Assembly (NCBI RefSeq): GCF_949987535.1
Contig: NC_080075.1
Location: 40,174,269-40,238,268, forward strand
Direction of reading: 5' to 3'
Length of the DNA stretch: 64,000 bases
From: Balaenoptera acutorostrata
Taxonomy: Eukaryota > Chordata > Mammalia > Artiodactyla > Balaenopteridae
Shown here: positions 47,113 through 58,654 of the stretch, piece by piece
Position numbering within the stretch: position 1 is the first letter of the stretch
Layout: every line of letters starts with the position of its first letter
Notes under the pieces: model-generated
The model's input: the letters and a program-made list of their open reading frames with translations, nothing else
Told to the model about the DNA's origin: nothing
Database searches by the model: none
Made by a program: the position numbers and the translations under genes

Positions 47113-49279
47113 TCTTACAGCCCTAAGAATACTTCCCATGTTGCTCTACATCCTTGAGAACTCAATCCTAGTAGCTCAAGAGTCTAGGGACACCTAAGAG
47201 GAAAAAAAAAAAAAAAAGTCACACTAGCTTAAGTGAGAATGATTTATTGTCCATACTTTAATAGTTGAGCCTGCTGTGTAGCAGCATTTTGTTAAGATAT
47301 CTATGCTCCAGGCTTCTCAGGCTTTTGCCAAGAACCATTTCTGGGAATAGAGCTGCTGTTCCCACAGAAAAGTGTTGTCTCCCCCGCTCTTCTGTGGGCC
47401 CCCCAGTGTGATACTGTGTCTGTATATTCTATACATAGCTACTTGTCCTCTCCCTTTGTAAACTACATTTGACATGTATTAAACCAATATACAGGGGGAA
47501 AAGATATCTACTTTAGCATCACATTAAAGGGACTACACATACATTTTTTTAAATTTGATGCTTGCATTTTGAAGAGGAAGCTCTGAGATTAAGTTTCCCA
47601 AGATAGGGGGCTTTCTAGACATGGTATGAACATGGCTGATACAAACATATGTAACTTTCATTAAAATTCTTAAAAAATAAACAAACAAACAAAAAAAGAC
47701 CCCAAACCTCAAGTTTATCACCTTATTGGAATTTTCCTATAGGGGCAAGAAAAAATAAAACCCTAAAAAATTTCCCTTCTTATTTAGAAGTGAATACTTA
47801 TACTTATGTATCAATATTGAAAGAAATACCCTAAAATCATTTGACTTTGTTTTAGCATCTTCCTGTTGATCATCCTCCCTTTGGATTCCTCTGCTGTTAT
47901 GCCTTAAGAAAGCAAAGATGCCCCCAACTCTTATATGGTGAGAGAAGTAATGAGCCATTTAATGAAATGTGCTTGCTTTTTCTTTCCTGGTTGGAGCATC
48001 TCCCTTCAAAACAGGTGGTGCTCCCTGACAACTGCATTTAGGATAACTCAAACCTTGTGCTCCCCTTTGCAGGACCTAGAGTAGCAAAACAGGGTCTTGT
48101 GTCATTAATATTTTGTAGAGTTTCCTACTTCACTATCCTAAAAGAGACAAGCTATGACTGTCCTGAACCCATCAGGAAGGAGCCTGAGACCAGCAGCCTG
48201 AAGTTCTCACGCACTGGTTTACCTGCATGTGATCTTGGTAAACTTCCAAGGATTTTTTCATCATGTTATTGGTGTTGTGATCATTTGTCACTAATGGTCA
48301 GAGTTTCACAGTAGCACGGAGTTTTCTATACTTAGAAAAAACAGTTTTTGCTACACTTATATCATTAGGAAATATGATTTCTAGTTTGGATACTGATGCC
48401 TTAAAAGTAAAAGCACTTTTGGAAGTATCTACTATCTTATCTGCAGCTGCTCTTAATTGACAAACATTCCAAATAATTCAGTGAGGGGAATGACAACACT
48501 ACTTTTTTCAAATTTCTCAGGTGATGCTTCTTCTGGATGCAGAGCATGGAGTTGACATAGTCACTATTTCCTTTTCATTTCTTCCAGCAAATTTGTCTAT
48601 GACCATGATAACCAACCCCTTCCTTTGGTGTCAAAGTTCTCCATAAAGTCAGCCACCTTATTCCTCAGAGATTAGCATCTCCCTGTAACAAGCTAAGTAA
48701 GGTCTTATCAACAGTATGTGGAAAAATAGTTTTTAATTTATGTTTTTTCATCATGTTCAGTTCAGTTACAAAAGATACCAGTTAATTGGATCATGTGAGG
48801 TATTTGCTGATTATTTATCCTTTCTCAACTCTCTGGAACTACTGATGTGCTGTTAACATATCAGTCTACAGGCTGGTGTACATTCTGGCCCAGGAGCTGG
48901 AGGTATTTGAGATGAAGAGGTAGAGTGGACCCAACTGTGCAGTCTCCTTTTTGATCCAATCATGCTTCTTCTATTAATGATGAAAGTTGAGGTGTTCCAG
49001 ATATTGGGATAAAGACTGGAGTCTTTATTTCTTCTATCATATTCATTTCTTTTCTCTACGACTTTGGTATCATCGCCACAGATTTCTTGCTAGCTAGGCA
49101 GTCTGAAACAGTAATTCTGCATACTATGTGTGATAATAATGGATGTGATTTACAAAACTACAGTATCTGTCAATCAAAAAACAGAATCACCTCCTCTCTT
49201 CAAGTGGAGCTCCTTTGCAGCCATCTGAAATAAATTTCTGGACTCTACTCTGGCAAGAAGTAGCAATTTCTACAGATTC
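47113..49279. other. Repeat-poor interval of unknown nature
   Basis: No young repeat across about 2.1 kb. On the minus strand, short coherent-looking frames exist, notably 48460-48561 (HPEEASPEKFEKSSVVIPLT, then ELFGMFVN and stop) and 48270-48460 in another phase. This could be an old processed pseudogene or chance. I recognise no parent gene. Confidence 0.3.
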
Positions 49280-49299
49280 TATTTATTTGTGTTCTCTCC

Positions 49300-50497
49300 T
49301 TGACGTAAGTTGCAGCAACATCTTTTTTGACCCACCTCCTAGAGTAATGAAAATAAAAACAAAAATAAACAAATGGGACCTAATTAAACTTAAAAGCTTT
49401 TGCACAGCAAAGGAAACCATACATAAGACGAAAAGACAACCCTCAGAATGTGAGAAAAATATTTGCAAATGAAGCAACTGACAAGAGATTAATCTCCAAA
49501 ATATACAAACAGCTCATGCAGCTCAATATCAAAAAAACAAACAACCCAATCAAAAAAAGAGTGGAAGACCTAAATAGACATTTCTCCAAAGAAGACATGC
49601 AGATGGCCAACAAACACATGAAAAGATGTTCAATACCACTAATTATTAGACAAATGCAAATCAAAACTATGAGGTATAACCTCACACCTGTCAGAATGGC
49701 CATCATCAAAAAATCTACAAACAATAAATGCTGGAGAGGGTGTGGAGAAATGGGAACCCTCTTACACTATTAGTGGGAATGTAAACTGATACAGTCACTA
49801 TGGAGAATAGTATGGAGGTTCCTTAAAAAACTAAAAATAGAACTACCATATGACCCAACAATCCCACTGATGGGCATATACCCAGAGAAAACCATAATTA
49901 GAAAAGACATGTGAACACAATGAACACACCCCAGTGTTCATTGCAGCACTATTTACAAGAGCCAGGACATGGAAACAACCTAAATGTCCATCAACAGAGG
50001 AATGGATAAAGAAGATGTGGTGCATATATACAATGGAACATTACTCAGCCATAAAAAGGAATGAAATTGTGCAATTTGCAGAGATGTGGACGGACCTAGA
50101 CACTGTCATACAGAGTGAAGTCAGAAAGAGAAAAACAAATATCATATAATATCACTTATATGTGGAATCTAGAAAACTGATACATATGAACTTATCTGCA
50201 AAGCAGAAATAGAGACACAGACGTAGAGAATATGGATACCAGGGGGGAAGGAAAGGTGGGATGGATTGGGAGATTGGGATTGACTATATATACACTACTA
50301 TTTATAAAATAGATAACTAGTGAGAGCCTACTGTATAGTACAGGGAACTCTACTCAGTGCTCTGTGGTGATCTAAATAGGAAGGAAATCCAAAAAAGAGG
50401 GGATATATGTATATGTATAGCTGATTCACTTTGCTGTACAGCAGAAACTAACACAACATTGTAAAGCAACTATACTCCAATAAAAATTAATAAAAAA
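49300..50497 (+). mobile_element. LINE-1 3' end, 5'-truncated, sense, 1.2 kb
   Basis: It begins in the ORF2 C-terminal third (CATCTTTTTTGACCCACCTC) and ends in CCAATAAAAATTAATAAAA. TSD TATTTATTTGTGTTCTCTCC (49280-49299) / TATTTACTTGTGTTCTTTCC (50498-50517), 18 of 20. The 3'UTR has the long form ending in AACATTGTAAAGCAACTATA. Confidence 0.94.
49340..50150 (+). pseudogene. L1 ORF2 C-terminal fragment
   Basis: Frames at 49215-49472, 49450-49773 and 49934-50149 read the ORF2p C-terminus: [40 protein letters not shown], the start of the cysteine region [12 protein letters not shown], and TWKQPKCPSTEEWIKKMW with YSAIKRNEIVQF. Frameshifts at about 49455 and 49775 separate the pieces. No endonuclease or RT core is present. 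Confidence 0.85.
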
Positions 50498-50713
50498 TAT
50501 TTACTTGTGTTCTTTCCGTTCTTTAGTGCATTTCATTCCCTTTGACTCTTCCATCTGATCTTCTTCAACACTGCTTGAGATTTCTCCAAAGAATCTAACT
50601 TATTTCTGTGTTCACTTTGGTATCTTTTTAGAGATGCATTCATATATTTTACATTGAGTTGTCTTCTCTAAATTGCATATAACGTCTTTATGAATTTTAA
50701 AAACTACCAACAA

Positions 50714-51213
50714 GGGACTTCCCTGGTGGTGCAGTGGTTAAGAATCCTCCTGCCGGGGGTTTCCCTGGTGGCGCAGTGGTTAAGAATCTGCCTGCCAATG
50801 CAGGGGACACGGGTTCGAGCCCTGGTCCAGGAAGATCCCACATGCCACGGAGCAACTAAGCCCGTGTGCCACAACTACTGAGCTTATGCTCTAGAGCTTG
50901 CAAGCCACAACTACTGAGCCCCCGTGCCACAACTACTGAAGCCCGCGCACCTGGAGCCCATGCTCTGCAACAAGAGAAGCCACTGCAATGAGAAGCCCGT
51001 GCACCACAACGAAGAGTAGCCCCCATTCGCCACAACTAGAGAAAGCCCAGGCACAGCAATGAAGACCCAACACAGCCAAAAATGAAAACAAACAAAAAAT
51101 TATATACGAGGGTTTCCTGCCTGAATGAATGAAGGAATAAATAAATGAATGAATGACCCTTCTAAAAATAAAAGAACCCTCCTGCCAATGCAGGTGACAC
51201 GGGTTCAAGCCCT
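50714..51213 (+). repeat. Outer CHR SINE, truncated, split by a second SINE
   Basis: The outer head is at 50714-50754. After the insert it resumes at 51187 with AATGCAGGTGACACGGGTTC and stops at about 51213, so its body and tail are missing. No TSD for the outer copy is visible. Confidence 0.85.
50755..51171 (+). repeat. Inner CHR SINE nested in the SINE at 50714
   Basis: Complete head (TTTCCCTGGTGGCGCAGTGG) and full body. The unusually long tail region includes AAAAACAAACAAAAAATT-like sequence and (GAAT)n/(AAAT)n at about 51123-51152. TSD AAGAATCCTCCTGCC (50740-50754) / AAGAACCCTCCTGCC (51172-51186), 14 of 15. It starts right after GTGGTT in the host SINE. Confidence 0.92.
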
Positions 51214-51430
51214 ACATCCCACTATAAATAGAGTACATTGCAGACATTCATGTCTTTATCTTCAAAGTTCAACCCACAGGATTTAATATGCCTAACGGGA
51301 CTATATTTTTAAGTAATCTAATTCTGCAATTTCAAAAGGACTCCACAATGGAGCCGTTTTGGGAACACTGCATCTTCCTCTGGTAGATTGACAATATCTA
51401 TTAGCACATTAAAGGTTATGAAAAGTCATC

Positions 51431-51795
51431 AGACTTCCCTGGTGGCGCAGTGGTTAAGAATCCGCCTGACAATGCAGGGGACGCAGGTTCGGTCCCTGGT
51501 CCGGGAAGATCCCACATGCCGTGGAGCAACTAAGCCCGTGCACCCCAACTACTGAGCCTGTGCTCTAGAGCCCGCAAGCTACAACTACTGAGGCTGTGTG
51601 CTACAACTACTGAAGCCTGTGCGCCTAGAGCCCATGCTCCACAACAAGAGAAGCCATTGCAATGAGAAGCCCGTGCACCGCAACAAAGAGTAGCCCCCGC
51701 TCGCCGCAACTAGAGAAAGCCGGTGCGCAGCAACAAAGACCCAACACAGCCAAAAATAAATAAATAAATAAATAAATTGGGGGGAAAAAAAAAGC
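51431..51795 (+). repeat. CHR SINE
   Basis: Full-length, with an AAATAAATAAATAAATAAAT tail. TSD GTTATGAAAAGTCATC (51415-51430) / GGCTATGAAAAGTTAC (51796-51811). Confidence 0.93.
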
Positions 51796-51811
51796 GGCTA
51801 TGAAAAGTTAC

Positions 51812-53365
51812 ACAGTTCAGAGAAAAAGTAAACTATTTTGCTTTGACCATAGAATATTTTCTCCCTCAAGGGCATTAACATGTCCAAAACTAGTTTATCA
51901 CAAAACACCATTAGAGGAATGCCAATTCTATTTGAAAATAAAAATCATTTTCAACATTATTCTCAATGGGGCAGAATCCTCTAAGAAAGGGGAGTTTTTT
52001 TAATTTGTGGAAATTAAAAGATTCTTTAAATATTTTTGGAAATTTTGGGGGGCATTTTTGGTTAATGTGTTATAATTATTGGGATAGGTGAGGTGTTACT
52101 GATATAAATGGGCAAGAAGCAAGTGGGCGGGAAGTAGGACAGTTCCAAGAACAAAGAACTGACCCATGACTTCCAAACTCCTGATAGCCATATAAGGGAA
52201 AAACTTATTTATAATTACTCGAGCCTATAATCTAACTTCGTATTACATATAAATACAATATATTCTTGCATGGTATTGACATGCGCTGAATTTTTCAGTA
52301 ATACAAAGTTTGGAATTTTTTTCAAGAATAGTTCACAACTGCAGAAAATCACTACTAAAAGAAACACCACTCATGATATTTTAAACATCAATACAACGCA
52401 CCTCTATCAGTTTGCATATGTAGCCATCTATTTCACAGTGATTTTGGTACAAGTACAAAGATCTGCTTACTTCCTCAGGACTTCCAGTGTAATAATGCCT
52501 GAGCATTTATATATTGAAATCTAATATGTTATAATAAATCCATTTCCTTTATTGCTCCTTAATACGATTTCAAACATTATACTGTCTTTCAAAATTAGAT
52601 GTATAAATAGGTTGTATTGCCTATAAATTTTATTTCAGGATAATACATTGGATGTTACAAAGCATTAATTTTTAAAAGAAGGATGTTCAGTCTGATGAGA
52701 TTGAGAACCATTGATCTATAAGCTTTAGTTCCGTAAAGATGAGAATTTGAATTAAGACAATCTATGATTGAACAAAATCATGAATAAATTAAACAAAACC
52801 ACAAATATGGTATGGTTAAGGTAAATACTGGAAAATATGGTATGATTAAGACATAACCATTTATCAGTAAGCCTTTACTATGTGCCTAGCACTTGATTAC
52901 ACTGAAGCTCAAAGAGGTGTAGCACAGGTCTGTATGCCTTCATGGAACTTACAGGGTAGGGAAGGAAACAAAGCAATAGTCAAAATAATTAAAGAACTAA
53001 ATGCCAGTTACCTTCTGAACATTTGTGAAAATATAAACTAAAAAAACTATATATAATATATATTAAAAATATAATATAATGTAACAAAAATATAAACTAA
53101 TTACTTTTTAAAATTTAAGAAAAGTTATAGACCACACTGTCATAGTCATGACAGTTTACTAATATGTTATGACATAAATTCCTGAAGTTTTAGGTTGATA
53201 GCAAAGATTGTAGCCCTGTACCTAAGTAACATATACATCCTTTCATGGAGGAGGTTTTTCCAAAAGAAGACATACTACTTACAGAAAATGGATTCTGTCA
53301 TATATAGGTGAATCAGTTGACTCATAGATGCTATTATAAACTTTCAGAAAATAACAGTAAGCATA
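51812..53365. other. AT-rich DNA, nothing certain
   Basis: TGTGCCTAGCACTTGATTAC at about 52880 may be a short L2/MIR scrap. TA-rich run near 53045-53090. Confidence 0.35.
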
Positions 53366-53377
53366 AATGAGCTATAG

Positions 53378-53585
53378 GGGACTTCTAGGGCAGTCCTGGA
53401 AGTGGTTAAGTGGTTAAGACTTTGCCTTCCAATGCTGGGGGTGCGGGTTCGATCCCTGGTCGGGAAGCTAAGATCCCACATGCCTCACGGCCAAAAAACC
53501 AAAACAAAAAACAGAAGCAATATTGTAACAAACTCAATAAAGACTTTAAAAATGGTCCACATCAAAAAATTCTTAAAAAAATAAA
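53378..53585 (+). repeat. Short CHR-family SINE, variant tail
   Basis: Head GGCAGTCCTGGAAGTGGTTA (rearranged near the A box) and B box GGTTCGATCCC. It carries the distinct 3' part CAATATTGTAACAAACTCAA, then TAAAGACTTTAAAAATGG, of the older cetartiodactyl SINE type. TSD AAATGAGCTATA at about 53366-53377 and 53587-53598, exact. Confidence 0.88.
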
Positions 53586-53599
53586 ATAAATGAGCTATA

Positions 53600-54490
53600 A
53601 ACTCATCATCAATCACCACAGAAAGTTACATCACTGTAAGAATTACTCTGACTCAGTGTAACAGACAAAAAAAGTTGCCTAAAGGGCAGTCCAGCTTAGA
53701 GCCTAGATTTAGTTATATGCAATAATAAAGGTAACAGCAACAAAGATCTCTACATTCTTCGTAAATTATCCTTTATTATCTATGTTCATTTGTAATCTGA
53801 CGTGATTTACACTAAATTTCTCAACCTTATGAACCCATATCTAGATTGTTTTAGCACTCAGTTTCTTACAGAAATTAATCAATATGCCATCATGACTAAA
53901 CATTCCTAAGATTAACTGCAGTTGTAATCTATTGCTATGAATGAGAAGAGCTCTACAATAGGATAGCCTATGTCCCAGTCTGCTTGGGACAATCAGTTCA
54001 CATCTGCTTTTCAGGGAAGATCATTAGTAGCACCTTCTTTCACTCTTAAAGTGCAGATAATAACTACATGCACTCTATATCAATGAAGCCAAGTTTACAG
54101 GGAGCTTTTATGAACTACACTTATTTTTCACTTCCTGTTCATTCCTAATTTATAAAAATACCTGTCATATGCTATGAACATCCATTACAGTTGCTAATAA
54201 CTTGTAGAGTCCTATCCATTTGTTCAGGATCTAGCCCTAAGGCAGCTAGGGACTGCCTCCTAGTGGTGGGATGATTCTTGTATGTTCCTGACCCCACCTC
54301 TGTTTGAACATCTTGTCATGCCTTGTAATGTTCTCCCATACCTGTCTATCATCCCAACTTCGGCCTAGCTTTGTCCCAACTCTTTCCATCCCACACTTTT
54401 TTCCTCTTGTTCTTAATAAGTGATTGTATTTCCTCATTCAAAGCAAGCTAATGAGAATTATATCCCAAATGTGAAAGACCATTCTCCATT
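53600..54490. other. Unique-looking DNA, nothing recognised
   Basis: No gene or repeat recognised. Confidence 0.4.
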
Positions 54491-54917
54491 TGTGGAAGAT
54501 TTTACTTTATGGAAAAAACAGGCTTGGTTTCCTTTAAAATCAGGAATAAAACAAGGATGTCCACTTTTGCCACTTCTATTCAACACAGTGCTGGAAACTC
54601 TAGCCAGAGCAATTAGGTAAGAAAAATAAAAGGCATCCATATTGAAAAGGAAGAAATAAAACTATGTCTATTTGTAGTTTATATGATCTTCTAGGTAGAA
54701 GACTAAAGAATCCACAAAACAAAACTGTTAGAGCTAAGAAATAAATTCAACAAAGCTGCAAGATACAAAATCAACAGGTAAAAATCAGTTGTATTTCTAT
54801 ACACTAGCAATGAACAATCTGAAAAAGAAGAAAGCAATTTCATTCGTAACAGTATCAAAAATAATAAAATCCTCCTAACACTGATTAGAAGTGCTACTAT
54901 CTAAAAAACAAAAACAG

Positions 54918-55206
54918 GGGCTTCCTTGGTGGCGCAGTGGTTAAGAATCCGTCTGCCAATGCAGGGGACACGGGTTCGAGCCCTGGTCCGGGAAGATCCC
55001 ACATGCCGCGGAGCAACTAAGCCCGTGAGCCACAACTACTGAGGCACAACTACTGAAGCCCGTGCGCCTAGAGGCCGTGCTCTGCAACAAGAGAAGCCCC
55101 CGCTCGCCACAACTAGAGCAAGCCCACGCACAGCAATGAATACCCAACGCAGCCAAAAATAAATAAATAAAATAAACAAATTTATTTTAAAAAAATAAAA
55201 ACCAAA
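54918..55206 (+). repeat. CHR SINE with shortened body
   Basis: Good head (GGCTTCCTTGGTGGCGCAGT). The body lacks the CCGCAATGAGAAGCC block, with a direct join AAGAGAAGCCCCCGCTCGCC. TSD AACAAAAACAG / AACAAAAAAACAG. Confidence 0.9.
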
Positions 55207-55429
55207 ACAAACAAAAAAACAGAAAATAACAACTGTTGGTGAATATGTAGAAAAACTGGAAGCTTTGTGTACAGTTGGCGAGAATGTAAAATGGCGCAGC
55301 CACTATACAAAGCAGTATACTGGTCCTTCAAAAATTTTTAAATAGAATTACCACACAACCTAGCAATTCCACTTCTGTGGAATACACCTGAAAGTATTGA
55401 AAGCAGGGTCTCAAACAGACATTTCTTGT

Positions 55430-55818
55430 TATGAACTGAACTGTGTACCCCTAAAAGTCATACATTGAAGTCCTAATCCCCAGTACACCACAGAATGTGA
55501 CTGTATTTGGAGATAAGGTATTTAAATAGGTAATTAAGGTTAAATAAGTTCAAATGGTGAGCCATAATCCAATACAACTTGTTATCTTTTAAGAGGAGGA
55601 AGAGACACCAGGGATGTGAACACACAGAGAAAAGGCCACGTGAGGACACAACAAGAAGGCAGCCAACTGCAAGCCAAGGAGAGAGGCCTCAGGAGAAATC
55701 AACTCTGATGACACCTTGATCTCGGATTTCTAGCCTCTAGAACTGTGAGAAAATAAATTACTGTTGGTTAAGCCACCCAGTCAGTGGTATTTTGTTATCG
55801 AAACCCTAGTAAACTAAC
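55430..55818 (+). mobile_element. MaLR/ERVL-type solo LTR
   Basis: Starts TGTTATGAACTGAACTGTGT and ends AACCCTAGTAAACTAACA. Internal landmarks are CATTGAAGTCCTAATCCCCA, AATGTGACTGTATTTGGAGA, TGATGACACCTTGATCTCGG, CTCTAGAACTGTGAGAAAAT and AAGCCACCCAGTCAGTGGTA. These fit MLT1/MST-like LTRs of the non-coding MaLR group. It sits inside the old L1, and no internal genes are present. Confidence 0.85.
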
Positions 55819-56581
55819 AAATTTGTACACTTATGTTCAGAGCAGTATTATCTACAATAGCCAGCAGCAAGCCAAGTGTTCACCGACAGATGAATGGACA
55901 AACAAAATGTGGTATATACATACAATGTAATATTCATCCTTAAAAAGGAAGAAAATTCTGGCACTTGCTACAGTATGGATGAACCTTGAAGACATTATGC
56001 TAAGTGAAACAAGCCTGTTACAGAAGGACACATACTGTGTTTTCACTTATATGAGATATCCAGAATAAGCAAATTCATAGAGAAAGAAAGTAGACTAGAG
56101 GTTACCAGATTCTGGGGGGAGGAGTTAATGGGAAGTTCTTGCTTAATAGGACAGAGTTTCTAACTGGAGTAATGAAAAAATTGTGGAAGTAAGACACTTG
56201 GCTAGACACTTGTGCCAGGCACTTGGCTAGATTGTAGGGATAAAGTGATGAAAAGGCACTTATGATTAATAACATTAATAAAAGCTAGTACTTTTTGAGT
56301 CCTCTTACATGCACCCAACAAACTAGGTAATTGCCATTATTATCATCCTCATTTTACTGATGAATAAACTGAAGGTTAGGAAGCCTTAGTAACTTGCAAA
56401 ATATTACACTACTTGACACTATATTTTCAACCATTATACTGCCAGTAAGAGTACTTGCTACTATGAGAGGACACAGCAAGGCAATTAACTTATTCATCCA
56501 GGGTTTTAGGGATATCTGAGTAAAAACTTGAAAGTTGAGTAGGAATTTGGTGGGGGGAGGGTGTAAGTTGAAAAAGAAAAT

Positions 56582-56745
56582 GGGGACTTCCCTGGTGGTC
56601 CAGTGGGTAAGACTCCGTGCTCCCAATGCAGGGGGCCCAGGTTCGATCCCTGATCAGGGAACTAGATCCCGCATGCATGCTGCAACGAAGATCCCGCATG
56701 CTGCAAATAAGACCTGGCGCAGCCTAAATAAATATTTTTTAAAAA
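56582..56745 (+). repeat. Short CHR-1-like SINE
   Basis: Head with TGGTCCAGTGGGTAAGACTC, B box GGTTCGATCCC, short body GGGAACTAGATCCCGCATGC. TSD AAAGAAAATG / GAAGAAAATG. Confidence 0.9.
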
Positions 56746-56889
56746 AGAAGAAAATGTTGCTGACACTGGGAGCAAAAAATCTAGAAGAAAAAGTAGAGTT
56801 CATTCAGGAAACTTCAAGCAGCTTACTGGAGGTGGATCTTAAAGTGTCAAAGGTGAATTATCAGAGATGAGACTGAAGTAGTAAACAGA

Positions 56890-57255
56890 ACAGAGAGAGA
56901 GTTTTGTTTTGGTTTTATCCATTGTGAAATAAACCACCGCAAGTTTAGGGTTTAAAACAACAACCATTTTGTTATCTCTCATTATTCTGTGGATTAACTG
57001 GGCTCAGTTAGGCACTTCTACAGCTTCATGTGATGTCACCTGTGGCTGAAGTTATCTGGGAACTTTCTGGGTATGGAGCATGTAAGGTGGCCCTCTCATA
57101 GGTCTGGCATCTTGGCAGGAACATCTAAAAGTTTGGATTCACCTGGGATGCTGGAATGTCCAGGCCTTTCTTTCTCTCCACGTACCTTCAGGCATATTCT
57201 CTCCATACAGAAAAGAGGGAATCACAAAGGAGACTATGAAGAAGGGACATTATAA
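56890..57255 (+). repeat. Old LTR/MER-like repeat, unassigned
   Basis: The block AAAACAACAACCATTTTGTT, then ATCTCTCATTATTCTGTGG and ATTAACTGGGCTCAG, is a widely repeated mammalian motif. I cannot name the family or the exact ends. Confidence 0.45.
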
Positions 57256-57955
57256 TAAAAACCAGAAGAGTACAGTATCACAAAAAACAAGGGGAAAAAG
57301 TATTTCATAGAAGAGAAAATGACTATTAGTGTCAAATGCTGTAGAAAGATTAACTATGATTAAGACTGAAAATTGTTCCCTCAGATCACAAACATATAAG
57401 TTACTAGTGACTCTGGCAAAAGCAGTCTCCAGAGCAGAAGCTTTATTGCAGTGAATTAAAGAGTGACTAGAAGGTGGGAATGTGGAAACAACAAATAGAC
57501 AGTTTTTTCAAGAAGCTCAACAGTTAAACAGAAGAAGACCTAGTGGTAGGTATAGGAGGACAAGATGTCAAGGGAAGATTTTTTTAAGATGGCAGAGGTT
57601 AAAGCATGTTTAAGTACTGTTGGGATGAAGCCAATAGAGAAGGAAAAAAAACTGAAGATGCCAAAATAGAGGGTATGCGATATAGAACACAGAAACAGAG
57701 ATTATCCTGAGACAGGAGACGAGAACTGGACAGTGCTATTAGTGCACTTAGACTGTAGGTATGGCATATATATAAATATATACACAAAAATCGAAAGTCA
57801 AAGGCATTCTTCTTTGATGCCTACTACAGCATTTTCTCAGTGAAGTAGGAAGTAAGGTCATCTTCTAAGAACAAGGATAAGAGGTCTGAGAAGAATGAAA
57901 GACGTTTTAAATGGCCACTATCAGGACTAAGTTAAAGAGATGATTAGGAAAACAT
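57256..57955. other. Unique-looking DNA, nothing recognised
   Basis: No gene or repeat recognised. Confidence 0.4.
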
Positions 57956-57956
57956 G

Positions 57957-58286
57957 AGGGACTTCCCTGGTGGCACAGTGGTTAAGAATCTGCCTGAGGC
58001 TTCCCTGGTGGCGCAGTGGTTGAGAGTCTGCCTGCTAATGCGGGGGACGCGGGTTCGAGCCCTGGTCTGGGAAGATCCCACGTGCCGCGGAGCGGCTGGG
58101 CCCGTGAGCCACGGCTGCTGAGCCTGCGCGTCTGGAGCTTGTGCCCCGCAACGGGAGGGGCCGCGATGGTGAGGGGCCCGTGCACCGCGATGAAGAGCGG
58201 TCCCCGCACTGCGATGAAGAGTGGCCCCCACTTGCCGCAACTAGAGAAAGCCCTCGCACGAACCGAAGACCCAGCACAGCCAAAAA

Positions 58287-58321
<35 letters not shown>

Positions 58322-58640
58322 AGAATCTGCCTGCCAATGCAGGAGACATGCGTTCAAGCCATGGTCCAGGAAGAGCCCACATGCCGCAGAGCAGCTGGGC
58401 CCATGTGCCACAACTACTGAGCCTGCACTCTAGAGCCTGCGAGCCACAACTACTAAAGCCTGTGCGCCTAGAGCCCGTGCTCTGCAACAAAGAGAAGCCA
58501 CCACAATGAGAAGCCTGCGCACCGCAAGGAAGAGTAGCCCCCACTCGCCGAAAAACTAGAGAAAGTTGCAGCAATGAAGACCCAACACAGCCAGAAAACA
58601 AATTAATGAATGAATTAATTAATTTTTAAAAAAAGGAAAA
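57957..58640 (+). repeat. Outer CHR SINE, split by a second SINE
   Basis: The head is at 57957-57996 and the remainder at 58334 to about 58640, ending in TTAATGAATGAATTAATTAA-type tail. A possible outer TSD is GAAAACATGA at about 57948 and 58636. Confidence 0.92.
57997..58320 (+). repeat. Inner CHR SINE, CpG-rich young variant
   Basis: Very CpG-rich copy (GAGGGGCCGCGATGGTGAGG) with a long (AAAT)n tail at 58280-58320. A 23-nt internal unit around 58184-58228 (GCGATGAAGAGCGGTCCCCG, then CACTGCGATGAAGAGTGGCC) is tandemly duplicated. TSD AAGAATCTGCCTG is exact at 57984-57996 and 58321-58333. It begins right after GTGGTT of the host SINE. Confidence 0.95.
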
Positions 58641-58654
58641 CATGAAAATATAGC

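Larger units (their letters stand above)
54495..56150 (+). mobile_element. Old L1 (L1M) fragments, split by a SINE and an LTR
   Basis: 54495-54895 keeps an RT segment ([30 protein letters not shown]). 55210-55428 and 55820-56150 hold C-terminal ORF2 and 3'UTR landmarks (GGTGAATATGTAGAAAAACT; AGCAATTCCACTTCTGTGG; GATGAATGGACAAACAAAAT). The pieces lie in collinear order with a deletion between RT and C-terminus. Confidence 0.82.

Noticed and set aside
58035..58601. 188-codon open frame on the minus strand, Ser/Arg/Gly-rich
   Set aside because: It is the antisense of two CHR SINE copies. CpG-rich SINE antisense strands give similar frames at 33022-33480, 41130-41579 and 62265-62699.
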